NCBI RefSeq assembly: GCF_947504225.1
Contig: NZ_CANNGT010000013.1
Coordinates: 1 to 64,000, forward strand
From: Brumimicrobium ulvae
GTDB taxonomy: Bacteria > Bacteroidota > Bacteroidia > Flavobacteriales_D > Crocinitomicaceae
DNA: 64,000 nt
Reading direction: 5' to 3'
A model generated the notes under the pieces. It saw only the letters and a program-made list of their open reading frames with translations, was not told the DNA's origin and did no database searches. Positions 8,380 to 18,008 of this stretch are shown here, piece by piece. A program made the position numbers and the translations under genes. The first letter of the stretch is position 1; every line of letters starts with the position of its first letter.

Positions 8380-8841
8380 ATGGCAGGATTAGTAGGAGAA
8401 TATGAAGTGAAATTGGACGCAAAAGGGCGTTTCTTATTTCCCTCTCACTTGAGAAGGCAACTGTCTCCTGCTGCCCAAGAAAGTTTTATGTTGAACAAAG
8501 GTTTTGAAGAGTGCTTGTCGCTTTACCCGATGAATGAATGGGAAAAGTTGAGTGAATCACTGAGTAAAATCAATTTGTTCAAACCGAAGAATCGAATGTT
8601 TTATCGTTTGTTTCATCAGGGTGCAAAAGATGTATCTCTTGATAAAACAGGACGAATTTTGATTCCTTCGGCGCACATGGAACGCGTCGGTCTGAAAAAA
8701 GAAGCAATGTTAATTGCCTATAACGACCGAATTGAAATCTGGGACAAATCCAAATACTTCGAAATGATCGAAGAGAGCATGTCAGATTTTGCTGATTTAG
8801 CAGATGAAGTAATGGGTAATATAGGAAATGACGGAGAATAA
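8380..8841 (+). CDS. mraZ: Transcriptional regulator MraZ
   Basis: 153 residues, the usual size. The N-terminal AbrB-like swapped-hairpin half contains GEYEVKLDAKGRFLFP and the second half contains KDVSLDKTGRILIP; this duplicated D-x-KGR/D-x-TGR pattern is diagnostic for MraZ. The protein binds DNA as a ring-shaped oligomer and controls the division/cell-wall cluster that it heads. Two candidate operators lie just upstream (8211-8226 and 8330-8350). Its end overlaps rsmH by 14 bp, so the two are translationally coupled. Confidence 0.97.
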   Translation: MAGLVGEYEVKLDAKGRFLFPSHLRRQLSPAAQESFMLNKGFEECLSLYPMNEWEKLSESLSKINLFKPKNRMFYRLFHQGAKDVSLDKTGRILIPSAHMERVGLKKEAMLIAYNDRIEIWDKSKYFEMIEESMSDFADLADEVMGNIGNDGE

Positions 8842-9757
8842 AGAGCAATACGAATACCACGTTCCAGTTATGCTTCAAGAATGTCTTGATGGTTTGGATA
8901 TTCATCCAGATGGAATTTATGTTGACTTAACTTTTGGAGGTGGTGGACACGCTCGTGAAATATTCAAGAGGCTTTCGAGTAAAGGAAAGTTGATTGTGTT
9001 TGACCAAGATGTAGATGCGAAGAAAAACGCATGGACAGCACCAAACTTTCATTTTGTAGCCTCTAACTTTTCATTTTTGAAAAATCAATTGCGTATGCTG
9101 GGGGTTTCAAAAGTAGATGGAATTCTTGCGGATTTAGGCGTGTCATCTCACCAGTTCAATGAACCAGAAAGAGGGTTTAGCATTCGGTCGGATGAAAAAC
9201 TAGATATGAGGATGAATCAGCGAAGTGGTGATTCTGCTTTTGATGTTGTTAATGGGTATGATGAAGAGGAATTGCTGAGTGTTATTGGGAAGTATGGAGA
9301 GGTGAAGTCCCCACGTCGAATTGCTCAAGCCATCTGCTTAAAAAGACAAGGGAATCCGATCGAGACTACAGGTCAATTGATTGAAGTCCTAGAGCCGATT
9401 GCACCAAAATTCAAAGAAAATAAATTTTATGCCCAAGTTTTTCAAGCCATTCGTATTGAGGTTAATGACGAAATGAACGTCTTGGAAAGAATGCTTGAGC
9501 AAACTGCAGAAGTATTGAAGCCAAAAGGAAGGTTGGTGGTGATGTCATATCATTCACTAGAAGATCGATTGGTTAAGAATTATATGAAAAGGGGAAGTTT
9601 TGATGGGAAGATTGAAAAAGATTTTTTCGGAAATATTCTTAAGCCTTTTACAGAGGTAACGAGAAAGCCAATTGTGGCAAATGATGATGAATTAGAACAA
9701 AATTCTAGAGCAAGAAGTGCAAAGTTAAGAATTGCAGAGCGTAATGAAGGGGAATAA
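8828..9757 (+). CDS. rsmH: 16S rRNA (cytosine(1402)-N4)-methyltransferase RsmH
   Basis: 309 residues, normal length. It starts with the conserved YHVPVMLQECLDGL, followed by the SAM-binding motif VDLTFGGGGHA, and contains DGILADLGVSSHQ and the C-terminal SYHSLEDRLVKN. It methylates N4 of C1402 in the ribosomal P site using S-adenosylmethionine. It is the usual second gene of dcw clusters (old name mraW). The ATG at 8828 lies inside the end of mraZ, and its own end overlaps ftsL. Confidence 0.97.
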   Translation: MTENKEQYEYHVPVMLQECLDGLDIHPDGIYVDLTFGGGGHAREIFKRLSSKGKLIVFDQDVDAKKNAWTAPNFHFVASNFSFLKNQLRMLGVSKVDGILADLGVSSHQFNEPERGFSIRSDEKLDMRMNQRSGDSAFDVVNGYDEEELLSVIGKYGEVKSPRRIAQAICLKRQGNPIETTGQLIEVLEPIAPKFKENKFYAQVFQAIRIEVNDEMNVLERMLEQTAEVLKPKGRLVVMSYHSLEDRLVKNYMKRGSFDGKIEKDFFGNILKPFTEVTRKPIVANDDELEQNSRARSAKLRIAERNEGE

Positions 9758-10157
9758 TTACATATCGGACAGTAAGAAAGCGGCGAGGGTAAAGACGAAA
9801 AAGAAAAAAAGTCGTCTCGCTCAGGTCAGTAGAAAGCAATCTCAGTCATTGGTGCAAATCATGAATGGAGACTTTCTGACGAAGGGCTTTGTGTTGAATA
9901 ACCTCAGCTATATTTTCTTCGTGATTTTCTTGATGATCTTGATGGTTTCTAAGGGATACTATGTGCATTCTTTGGCAAATGATATTTCAAAAGCAGAAAA
10001 AGAAGTCGGTGATATTACCGCGGATTATGTTGAAACAAAAGCAAAGTTAGAAGAGCTTACGAGAAGGACTCAAATGATTGAAAAACTCGCGCCTTATGGA
10101 TTGAAGGAAACGATAAATCCGACAAAGGTGATTCGTGTTAAAAAAGAAGAGAAGTAA
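9744..10157 (+). CDS. ftsL: Cell division protein FtsL-like
   Basis: About 137 residues from the ATG at 9744; an in-frame TTG at 9732 is possible but less likely. It is a small bitopic protein: a basic cytoplasmic N-terminus, one membrane segment (about residues 51 to 70, SYIFFVIFLMILMV) and a periplasmic heptad-rich coiled coil. FtsL pairs with FtsB/FtsQ and activates FtsW/FtsI in the divisome. Sequence conservation is low in this family, so position between rsmH and ftsI, size and topology carry the call. It overlaps the rsmH end by 14 bp and sits 2 bp before ftsI. Confidence 0.85.
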   Translation: MKGNNYISDSKKAARVKTKKKKSRLAQVSRKQSQSLVQIMNGDFLTKGFVLNNLSYIFFVIFLMILMVSKGYYVHSLANDISKAEKEVGDITADYVETKAKLEELTRRTQMIEKLAPYGLKETINPTKVIRVKKEEK

Positions 10158-10159
10158 AA

Positions 10160-12265
10160 ATGAAAATGCCCAAAGCAGTCATAATACGTACGTATTTGAT
10201 CTACTTCATAGTAGTCATTGCAATGTTGGTGGTAATTGGTAAAACCTTTACCATTATTATTGATGGGCGAAATAATATCTTTACCTCATCGTCTGACAAG
10301 TTACAACAACGCTCTGCAAATGTTGAGCCCCGACGTGGGGAAATATTAGATGCGCGCTTAAATCCTTTGGTGACTTCGGTGGCTTTTTATGATGTCTATA
10401 TGGATCCTGTGACTGTTGAAGAGTCTGTTTGGAAAAAAGGAATCGGAGGATTGTCAGTTGGGCTTTCAGAATTATTCCCAGAAAAATCCGCACGTGAATA
10501 CGAAGAATATTTAAGGCAGGCCCGTGCTCAAAAAAGACGTTATGTTTTGATACAGAAAAAAGTGACTAACGAAGTGAGGAAGAAGGTTCGTGAATTGCCG
10601 ATTTTTGAAAAAGGGCGTTTTAAAGGTGGAATCATCGACAACAAGGCGACCATCATTAGGAAACGACCTAACGATGATTTGTTGGCCCGTACTTTAGGGT
10701 ATGTTAAATTCAATAATAAAGATACCTTGTATGTAGGGTTGGAAGGGGCTTACAATTCCTATTTGGCTGGGCAAAATGGAGTGATCATTGAGCAAAAAAT
10801 ATCCCATTCATGGAAACCAACAGGTACGGTTGTTCGTGAAGCCATCAATGGATATGATGTGGTGACTTCAATTGATAAAGACATCCAAGAAGTTGCGCAT
10901 ACAGAGTTGGAAAACCAATTGAAAATCAAAGGAGGTCGATACGGTTGTGCCATAGTTATGGATGTGAAGACAGGTTTTGTAAAAGCCATGGTGAATTTAC
11001 AAAGAACCAAAGAGGGAGATTATGGTGAGATCTATAATCATGCGATCGGAACTAGAGAGGTGCCTGGTTCAACTATGAAATTAGCTTCCCTAATGGCAGC
11101 ATTGGAAGATGGGAAAATTAAAATGACAGATACTGTGAATGCAGTAGGGCGTTATGAATTTTATGATAGAAGTCTAAGGGATTCGCGTCCGTGGGGATAT
11201 GGAAAGGTTACCATCAAAGAGGCATTCGAGTATTCTTCAAACGTAATTTCGAAAGTGATTTTTGATAATTATAGAAAAGAACCTGGAAGATACATTGATC
11301 GGATGCATCAATTTGGGTTGACTCAGAAAACAGGAGTAAACTTACAAGGGGAAGTGGAACCGAATTTTTCTAAACCTGGAAGTTCACAATGGTGGGGCGG
11401 ATCATTGGCTTGGATGTCTATTGGTTATGAGTTCCAGTTGTCTCCTCTCGAATTATTAGCTTTTTATAATGCTGTCGCGAATGATGGAAAGTATATGAAA
11501 CCTCAATTTGTGACGAAAGTTCTTAACAATAGAAAGGTTGTTGAAGAGTTTGAGCCTGTCGTGAAGTACGAAAAAATTGCTAGTCAGTCAACCATTGATG
11601 TGATGAAAGAAGCCCTCGAAGGAGTGATGATTAATGGTACGGGTCGAAATCTAAAATCGACTTTCTTTAAAACTGCTGGTAAAACAGGAACTGCTCAGAT
11701 AGCCAATAGGAATGAAGGGTATGGAGCCGAAGGAGAGAAAAAGTATATTGCATCTTTTGCTGGTTACTTTCCTGCTGATGATCCTATTTACTCTTGTATT
11801 GTTGTTATTGCTGCACCTACGGATGATATCTATGGAGCTTCTGTTTCTGGAACGGTCTTCTCTGCAATCGCCAATAAGGTTTATGCCTCTAGTTACAATT
11901 ATCACAAGGCAGTAAATGAAAAGCCTTCGATTGCTTCGATTCCACATGTTCAAAATGGAAGTAGATACGATGTCAATACGGTTTTAAATCGTTTTGAAAT
12001 CAAAAAAGAATTCAATGGGAATCAAGCCTGGGTAAAGGCTTCTGCTGTTGGTAATCAAAAAATATCTCTCGCCGATTTCCATATTGAAAAAGAAAAGGTT
12101 CCTGATGTTAGAGGAATGGGATTGAGTGATGCAATGTATTTGTTGGAAAAACAAGGAATGGTCGTTCGCTCTGATGGCTATGGAAACGTAGTGTGGCAGT
12201 CTATTGCTGCTGGAGCTCGATCGGTACAAGGTGGAGTGATTAAATTGAAATTAAAACCGAATTAA
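10160..12265 (+). CDS. ftsI: Septal peptidoglycan transpeptidase FtsI (PBP3) with C-terminal PASTA domain
   Basis: 701 residues. An N-terminal membrane anchor (about 8 to 28) is followed by the dimerisation/pedestal region with RRGEILDARLNPL. The transpeptidase domain has all three catalytic motifs: STMK (304-307, serine nucleophile S304), SSN (359-361) and KTGT (508-511). A PASTA domain occupies about residues 645 to 701 (VPDVRGMGLSDAMYLL). It crosslinks septal peptidoglycan and works with FtsW, encoded in the same cluster. The PASTA-bearing type is common in Bacteroidota and Gram-positives but absent from the E. coli protein. Confidence 0.95.
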   Translation: MKMPKAVIIRTYLIYFIVVIAMLVVIGKTFTIIIDGRNNIFTSSSDKLQQRSANVEPRRGEILDARLNPLVTSVAFYDVYMDPVTVEESVWKKGIGGLSVGLSELFPEKSAREYEEYLRQARAQKRRYVLIQKKVTNEVRKKVRELPIFEKGRFKGGIIDNKATIIRKRPNDDLLARTLGYVKFNNKDTLYVGLEGAYNSYLAGQNGVIIEQKISHSWKPTGTVVREAINGYDVVTSIDKDIQEVAHTELENQLKIKGGRYGCAIVMDVKTGFVKAMVNLQRTKEGDYGEIYNHAIGTREVPGSTMKLASLMAALEDGKIKMTDTVNAVGRYEFYDRSLRDSRPWGYGKVTIKEAFEYSSNVISKVIFDNYRKEPGRYIDRMHQFGLTQKTGVNLQGEVEPNFSKPGSSQWWGGSLAWMSIGYEFQLSPLELLAFYNAVANDGKYMKPQFVTKVLNNRKVVEEFEPVVKYEKIASQSTIDVMKEALEGVMINGTGRNLKSTFFKTAGKTGTAQIANRNEGYGAEGEKKYIASFAGYFPADDPIYSCIVVIAAPTDDIYGASVSGTVFSAIANKVYASSYNYHKAVNEKPSIASIPHVQNGSRYDVNTVLNRFEIKKEFNGNQAWVKASAVGNQKISLADFHIEKEKVPDVRGMGLSDAMYLLEKQGMVVRSDGYGNVVWQSIAAGARSVQGGVIKLKLKPN

Positions 12266-12268
12266 GAA

Positions 12269-13732
12269 GTGAAGAATGTACGCGACATATTATACGGAAG
12301 TTCAATTAAAGAGGTGGTTGGAACAACGGCTGTGGATATCAATGCTTTAGTGTTTGATTCTAGAGCGGTTATGCCGAATGACTTGTTTGTTGCCATTAAA
12401 GGGGCTGTTGTTGATGGACATGATTTTATTGATAAAGCCATAGCGAATGGTGCATCTGTCATCGTCTGTGAGGAAAAACCTAAAGAATTGAATGGAAAAG
12501 TCAATTATGTTGTGGTTGATGATGCACATAAAACGCTTTCCGTTTTAGCCAATAACTTCTATGACCAACCTTCAAAAAAGTTAAAGTTGGTTGGGGTAAC
12601 TGGAACCAACGGGAAAACGACAACTACAACATTGTTGTACAACTTGTTTATGAAGATGGGAATTCCTGTTGGATTGATTTCAACTGTGGTGAATCGAATC
12701 AATGATGTGGCTATTCCTACTGAAAGAACAACTCCTGACGCGGTAAGCTTGAATAAACTTCTTGCAGAGATGGTTGAAGCTGGATGTGAATACTGCTTTA
12801 TGGAAGTGAGTTCACATGCGATTCACCAAAATAGAACGGGAAGTTTACATTTCGCTGCAGGGGCGTTTACAAATATTACCCACGAACATTTAGATTACCA
12901 TAAAACCTTCAAAGAATATATTCATGTAAAGAAAAAATTCTTTGATCAATTGCCTGCGGATGCTTTTGCAATTACCAATGCAGATGATAAAAATGGAGAG
13001 GTTATGCTTCAAAATACAAAGGCAAGCAAGACCACTTATGGTTTAAAAAATGTAGCGGAGTATAAAGCAAAAGTTTTGGAAAATAACTTCTCTGGATTGG
13101 TGTTGTCCATCAATGGTACAGAGTTGTACACTCAGTTAATTGGAGATTTTAACGCTTACAATATCTTGCTGGTTTATGCTATTGCTGATCGATTAGTAGG
13201 AGAACCTTTGGAAATTCTAAGGGTTATCTCAGAGTTGAAGTCCGTAGAAGGTCGTTTTGAATATTATAAAAGTGATACAGGGGTAATTGGAATTGTGGAT
13301 TACGCCCATACTCCCGACGCATTAGAAAATGTGCTGAAAACCATAAAGAATATTCGCACAGGAAACGAAACTGTTTTTTCACTTGTTGGTTGTGGCGGTG
13401 ATCGTGATAAAACAAAACGTCCAACAATGGCTGCTATCGGTTGTGAATATAGTGATAAGCTGATTCTTACTTCTGATAATCCACGGACTGAAGACCCGGA
13501 AAAAATCATTGAAGAAATGATGACGGGTGTGGGTGGTGAACACTTTAAAAAAACCATCAGCATCACCAATAGAAAAGAAGCGATAAAAACAGCGTGCAGT
13601 ATGGCTGAGCCTGGAGATATTATTCTAATTGCAGGAAAGGGTCACGAGACTTACCAAGAAATTAACGGGGTTAAACACGACTTCGATGATTTGGAAATAT
13701 TGAAAGATTTACTCATTAAATTCGAGAAATAA
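12269..13732 (+). CDS. murE: UDP-N-acetylmuramoyl-tripeptide synthetase MurE (meso-DAP type)
   Basis: 487 residues, GTG start at 12269, 3 bp after ftsI. The Mur-ligase P-loop TGTNGKTTT lies at about 111 to 119, and the motif [11 protein letters not shown] is present. The amino-acid-selecting loop reads DNPR (403-406), which in characterised enzymes selects meso-diaminopimelate, so the wall is predicted to be the DAP type. It adds the third residue to UDP-MurNAc-L-Ala-D-Glu in the cytoplasm using ATP. Its stop overlaps the mraY start (TAATG). Confidence 0.96.
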   Translation: MKNVRDILYGSSIKEVVGTTAVDINALVFDSRAVMPNDLFVAIKGAVVDGHDFIDKAIANGASVIVCEEKPKELNGKVNYVVVDDAHKTLSVLANNFYDQPSKKLKLVGVTGTNGKTTTTTLLYNLFMKMGIPVGLISTVVNRINDVAIPTERTTPDAVSLNKLLAEMVEAGCEYCFMEVSSHAIHQNRTGSLHFAAGAFTNITHEHLDYHKTFKEYIHVKKKFFDQLPADAFAITNADDKNGEVMLQNTKASKTTYGLKNVAEYKAKVLENNFSGLVLSINGTELYTQLIGDFNAYNILLVYAIADRLVGEPLEILRVISELKSVEGRFEYYKSDTGVIGIVDYAHTPDALENVLKTIKNIRTGNETVFSLVGCGGDRDKTKRPTMAAIGCEYSDKLILTSDNPRTEDPEKIIEEMMTGVGGEHFKKTISITNRKEAIKTACSMAEPGDIILIAGKGHETYQEINGVKHDFDDLEILKDLLIKFEK

Positions 13733-14976
13733 TGTTGTATTACCTATTTAATTATTTAGACAGTTTTGACATCCCAGGTGCGGGTGTGTTCCACTATATC
13801 TCCTTCAGATCGGGAATGGCTTTAATCGTTTCCTTGATTATCTCGGTGCTTTTTGGGAATAAGTTGATAGGCATGTTGCGTAAAATGCAAATGGGTGAAC
13901 AGGTGAGAGATCTAGGTCTTGAAGGTCAAAAAGAAAAAGAAGGTACGCCAACTATGGGGGGACTCATTATTTTGGGCGCTATCCTTGTGCCAACTTTGCT
14001 TTTTGCCAAGCTGACCAACGTTTACGTAATTACCATGATTATTGCTACGGTGTGGCTAGGTGTTATCGGATTTCTTGATGATTTCTTGAAAATGAGAAAG
14101 AAAAATAAAGACGGCTTAGCGGGTCGTTTTAAAATTGTAGGGCAAATTGGAGTGGGTGTAATCGTAGGGGCAATGCTCTATTTTCATCCAGATGTAAAAG
14201 TACATAAAGAAGTAGCCAGTACTTATGAGTTAAAACAAGGGGAGAGATTTGTTACTGATTCGCACAAGCAAAATCCGAATGAGGATGTGAAGTGGATTGA
14301 AACTCGCGACATGACCACAACAATTCCATTTGTGAAAAACAATGAAGTCAACTACAATTGGTTCTTGGGTGAAAATTCAACAAGCTGGGGATGGTTAATC
14401 TTTATTCCAATTGTCATCTTTATTGTGATCGCAGTTTCTAATGGTGCAAACATGACGGACGGACTCGATGGTTTGGCCACAGGGACCTCTGCAATTATCG
14501 GAATTGCCCTGGCTGTACTGGCCTATGTGAGTGCTCACGTGCAATTTGCAGATTATCTCGATGTGATGTACATTCCTCATGCTGAAGAACTCGTGGTTTT
14601 TATTTCTGCCTTTGTAGGAGCGTGTATCGGTTTTCTGTGGTACAACTCTTATCCTGCAAAAGTTTTTATGGGAGATACCGGAAGTTTAGCCATTGGTGGG
14701 ATAATCGCAGTATTTGCTATTGCCATTCGTAAAGAGCTTTTGATTCCTGTTTTATGTGGTGTATTCTTGATTGAAAACCTCTCGGTAATTCTTCAAGTAG
14801 GTTATTTTAAATTAACGAAAAAACGAACGGGAGAAGGTAAGCGTATATTCTTGATGGCTCCGCTTCATCACCATTATCAGAAAAAAGGACTCCATGAAGC
14901 CAAAATTGTTACGCGATTCTGGATTGTAGGAATTCTTTTAGCTGTAATTACCATTGTTACTTTGAAATTGAGATAG
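13732..14976 (+). CDS. mraY: Phospho-N-acetylmuramoyl-pentapeptide-transferase MraY
   Basis: 414 residues, about 50 longer than the E. coli protein. It is a multi-pass membrane enzyme with the conserved KEGTPTMGG, the catalytic [13 protein letters not shown] region, [10 protein letters not shown], the Mg2+-binding [10 protein letters not shown] and APLHHHYQ near the end. It transfers phospho-MurNAc-pentapeptide to undecaprenyl phosphate to make lipid I. The extra length is a hydrophilic insert at about residues 150 to 215, a feature of many Bacteroidota MraY proteins. It overlaps murE and murD by a single base each. Confidence 0.96.
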   Translation: MLYYLFNYLDSFDIPGAGVFHYISFRSGMALIVSLIISVLFGNKLIGMLRKMQMGEQVRDLGLEGQKEKEGTPTMGGLIILGAILVPTLLFAKLTNVYVITMIIATVWLGVIGFLDDFLKMRKKNKDGLAGRFKIVGQIGVGVIVGAMLYFHPDVKVHKEVASTYELKQGERFVTDSHKQNPNEDVKWIETRDMTTTIPFVKNNEVNYNWFLGENSTSWGWLIFIPIVIFIVIAVSNGANMTDGLDGLATGTSAIIGIALAVLAYVSAHVQFADYLDVMYIPHAEELVVFISAFVGACIGFLWYNSYPAKVFMGDTGSLAIGGIIAVFAIAIRKELLIPVLCGVFLIENLSVILQVGYFKLTKKRTGEGKRIFLMAPLHHHYQKKGLHEAKIVTRFWIVGILLAVITIVTLKLR

Positions 14977-16319
14977 TGAACACGTCAATTCAACATATCG
15001 TAATATTGGGCGCTGGCGAAAGTGGTGTCGGAGCTGCACTTTTGGCAAAAGCTAAAGGCTATTCTGTTTTTGTGAGTGATGCTGGAGAGATTAAAGATAA
15101 GTATAAGGCAGAATTGAACGAAAACGCAATTGAGTGGGAAGAAGGTGGACATACTATGTCGCGTATTTTAAACGCTGATGAGGTGATTAAAAGTCCTGGT
15201 ATTCCAAACAGCAGTGCTTTGATAAAGAAAATCAGAAAAGCTGGCTTAAGACCTATTTGTGATATTGAATTTGCTGCACGATACACTAATGCAAAGTTAA
15301 TCGCAATCACTGGGAGCAATGGGAAAACGACCACCACGCATTTGGTACATCATGTTTTGGAAACGGATGGAATGGTGGTGGAAAAAGCAGGGAATGTTGG
15401 AGTGAGTCTCGCGCGTAGCATTATCGAAGATAAAGCGGAATGTTATGTGATCGAATTGAGCTCTTTTCAATTGGAGGATATGTATGATTTCAAAGCAGAT
15501 ATTGCTGTATTGTTAAATATTACACCCGACCATTTAGACCGATATAACGATAGTATACTAGAATACGGTAAAGCAAAAATGAGAATCATTCAGAATCAAA
15601 CAGAGGACGATGTATTCATTTATAATGCCGACGATCCGCAAATAAATAAGCAATTAGAAACGCATAAAGTGAATGCGAAAAGTTACCCCTTCTCACTTGT
15701 TGATCAAACAGTAGAGGGTGGATTTTATAATAAAGAAGAACAAACAATAACCATAAAAAATAAGTTAACTATGTCGATCCATGATTTGGCCCTAAAAGGC
15801 AAGCACAATGTTCAAAACTCTCTTGTAGCTGGTATCGCAGGGAGATTAGTAGATATTAGAAAAGAGAGCATTCGTGAAAGTTTAGCCGACTTCACCAATG
15901 TTGAACACCGTTTAGAGTTCGTTGCTAAAGTCAACGGAATAGAATTCATTAATGACTCTAAAGCAACAAACATCAATGCCACTTGGTATGCTTTGGAAAG
16001 CATGACTAACCCAACAGTTTGGGTTGTTGGAGGAGTGGATAAAGGAAATGATTACGAAGAGTTGATTCCTTTGGTGCAAGAAAAAGTGAAAGCAATTATC
16101 TGTCTTGGAAAAGATAATTCTAAAATCATTGAAGCGTTTTCAGGTGTCGTTGATACCATTGTTGAAACTCAATCTCCTGTTGAAGCGGTTGGGTTTGGAT
16201 ATCAATTGGCGAAAAAAGATGAAACGGTATTGTTATCACCTGCTTGTGCAAGTTTTGACCTTTTTGAAAATTATGAAGACCGTGGTCAGCAGTTTAAGAA
16301 CGCTGTTCGTTCACTTTAA
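14976..16319 (+). CDS. murD: UDP-N-acetylmuramoyl-L-alanine:D-glutamate ligase MurD
   Basis: 447 residues, GTG start overlapping the mraY stop. It has an N-terminal Rossmann fold (VILGAGESGVGAA), the P-loop TGSNGKTTT (112-120), the central ligase motif NITPDHLDRY and a C-terminal substrate domain with NDSKATN and LLSPACASFD. It adds D-glutamate to UDP-MurNAc-L-Ala in the cytoplasm with ATP. Length and motifs are standard. Confidence 0.96.
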   Translation: MNTSIQHIVILGAGESGVGAALLAKAKGYSVFVSDAGEIKDKYKAELNENAIEWEEGGHTMSRILNADEVIKSPGIPNSSALIKKIRKAGLRPICDIEFAARYTNAKLIAITGSNGKTTTTHLVHHVLETDGMVVEKAGNVGVSLARSIIEDKAECYVIELSSFQLEDMYDFKADIAVLLNITPDHLDRYNDSILEYGKAKMRIIQNQTEDDVFIYNADDPQINKQLETHKVNAKSYPFSLVDQTVEGGFYNKEEQTITIKNKLTMSIHDLALKGKHNVQNSLVAGIAGRLVDIRKESIRESLADFTNVEHRLEFVAKVNGIEFINDSKATNINATWYALESMTNPTVWVVGGVDKGNDYEELIPLVQEKVKAIICLGKDNSKIIEAFSGVVDTIVETQSPVEAVGFGYQLAKKDETVLLSPACASFDLFENYEDRGQQFKNAVRSL

Positions 16320-16330
16320 TTTTTAGAAAA

Positions 16331-16771
16331 ATGGCAAAATCAATTGAAGACTTAATCAGGAATGCTCGAAGTTCCGCAGTTGAGGATTTTAAAAAGCGAT
16401 TTAAACAAAAGTGGTTCAATGATGTACCTTGTTTTCACTGGAAAGAACTTGAAATTTCAGATGAACTTAAACCAATAGTACTCACTAATCATCCTTCGGT
16501 TTGGTTGTTTTCCTTAGATGACTCAAAGCAGTTCGATGATATTCAATGGGAGAAAAATGATGTGTATAGTATTCTTTATTTTGATTGGTTGAGCAAAGAA
16601 CTTCCTGGAATTGAAGAGGAAAGAAAAGAAAATTGGTTTCAATACAATATTTCTCAAGGTTTGGGAATGTTGAATTATGGAGGTAAAGAACTTATTCTTT
16701 GTTATAACGAAGGTACAGAGTCATTCGCAAATGAATGGAAAATACATTTTGAAAAACACTTGAAAGTGTAG
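16331..16771 (+). CDS. Unknown cytoplasmic protein inside the dcw cluster
   Basis: 146 residues, ATG 11 bp after the murD stop and 66 bp before ftsW. I do not recognise a family. It has no signal peptide or membrane segment, is acidic and aromatic-rich (many W, F and Y), and contains WLSKELPGIEEE and a GLGMLNYGGKELILCYNEG stretch. The codon use looks like that of its neighbours and the spacing fits co-transcription, so it is likely a real gene. The position between murD and ftsW suggests a role in cell wall or division, but that is only an inference. A palindrome just downstream could control ftsW separately. Confidence 0.75.
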   Translation: MAKSIEDLIRNARSSAVEDFKKRFKQKWFNDVPCFHWKELEISDELKPIVLTNHPSVWLFSLDDSKQFDDIQWEKNDVYSILYFDWLSKELPGIEEERKENWFQYNISQGLGMLNYGGKELILCYNEGTESFANEWKIHFEKHLKV

Positions 16772-16797
16772 TTGATTACTTTGTGATCAGAAAAGTG

Positions 16798-16809
16798 TGC
16801 ATTAATGCA
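16798..16809. promoter_or_regulatory. Perfect 12-bp palindrome upstream of ftsW
   Basis: TGCATTAATGCA lies 28 bp before the GTG of ftsW, in the only gap over 50 bp between mraZ and ftsZ. Its core TTAATGCA also forms the inverted repeat in the mraZ leader (8252-8261 with 8319-8328), hinting at a shared regulator. No clear -7 element accompanies it. Confidence 0.4.
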
Positions 16810-16837
16810 AAGCAGCAACATTATTAAATTGATATAA

Positions 16838-18007
16838 GTGCAAAATATTTTTAAATACCTTAAAGGAGATAGCGTAATCTGGATTGTGACCATTTTATTT
16901 TTGGGGCTTTCTATGTTAAGTGTCTATAGCTTCGTGCCTATTCTGGTAAAAACAGAGGGGGGAAGTCCGTTTGGGTATTTGTTTAAACATGTTATTTATA
17001 TTGGAATTGGCTTTGCCGCTATGTTTTGGGTTCATCGACAGAATCCTGTCTACATAGAGAAGCTGTCCAAGTTTATTTTTATCCTGGCCATTGCACTTCT
17101 TGTATTTACCTTCTTTTTTGGAGTGAGGGTGAATGACGCCTCGCGGTGGGTTCGTGTGCCTATTATTGGACTCACCTTTCAAAGTTCTGACTTTGCAAAA
17201 CTAGCTTTGGTGATTTTCTTGTCTCGACGTTTGGTGAGTGGACGTGAATACTTTGATACCTGGAAAAAAAGTTTTACAGGTGTTATTATTCCTATTCTAT
17301 TTATTTGTGCTCTTATTGCGAAAGACAACTTCTCTACTGCTGCCATTTTATTCCTTGTTTCCTTATTGTTATTGTTTGTGGGGAAATATCCAATATCGAA
17401 AATATTGGGAATCATCGGAACGGGAATTGTTGGAGTAGGTGTGATTGTATTGTTGCATCTGGCACTACCTGCAATGAATCTTCTTCCGCGCTTCGATACG
17501 TGGATGAGTCGTTTTTTTAAAGCCTATGGTGAGGGAAGTGGGTCGGTTGAGAATATGCAAGCCATTAATGCGCAGTTGGCCATTCATAATGGTGGTTATA
17601 CTGGTGTTGGTGTTGGTGATGGTGATTTGAAACACTATACACCCGAAGCATACGCCGATTTCTTTTACTCTTCTTTTGTTGAAGAGTTTGGGTTGATTAG
17701 TGCAGTTGGGTTGATCTTTTTATACTTAATTCTCTTCTATCGCATTTTGAGAATTGGGCTGAATTCTAAAAATTTGTTTGAAACTTATTTGTCTATCGGG
17801 ATAGGTTTGCTCCTATTGACACAAGCTATGGTGAATATGTTTGTTTGTACTGGACTTATGCCTGTAACTGGGCAAAACATGCCTTTCCTAGCAATGGGAG
17901 GTTCGGCAATGGTGATGAGCTGTGTGTCACTGGGAATTGTGCTAAGTATTGCCAGAAAAAACAATCCAGAAGGTGAATCTTTAAACACAATAAATAAAAC
18001 GAAATAA
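16838..18007 (+). CDS. ftsW: Peptidoglycan glycosyltransferase FtsW (SEDS family)
   Basis: 389 residues, GTG start at 16838. It is a polytopic membrane protein with about ten segments. SEDS hallmarks include the region RWVRVPIIGLTFQSSDFAKLAL, the middle stretch NGGYTGVGVGDG with the following periplasmic loop, DFFYSSFVEEFGL and the late motif GLMPVTGQNMPFLAMGGSAM. FtsW polymerises septal glycan from lipid II and pairs with FtsI. RodA is the paralogous alternative; the dcw position favours FtsW. It is 1 bp from murG. Confidence 0.94.
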   Translation: MQNIFKYLKGDSVIWIVTILFLGLSMLSVYSFVPILVKTEGGSPFGYLFKHVIYIGIGFAAMFWVHRQNPVYIEKLSKFIFILAIALLVFTFFFGVRVNDASRWVRVPIIGLTFQSSDFAKLALVIFLSRRLVSGREYFDTWKKSFTGVIIPILFICALIAKDNFSTAAILFLVSLLLLFVGKYPISKILGIIGTGIVGVGVIVLLHLALPAMNLLPRFDTWMSRFFKAYGEGSGSVENMQAINAQLAIHNGGYTGVGVGDGDLKHYTPEAYADFFYSSFVEEFGLISAVGLIFLYLILFYRILRIGLNSKNLFETYLSIGIGLLLLTQAMVNMFVCTGLMPVTGQNMPFLAMGGSAMVMSCVSLGIVLSIARKNNPEGESLNTINKTK

Positions 18008-18008
18008 T

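Noticed and set aside
9732..9743. TTG at 9732 as the ftsL start
   Set aside because: The ATG at 9744 is in frame 12 bp later and gives a normal FtsL; TTG starts are rare among the other genes here.
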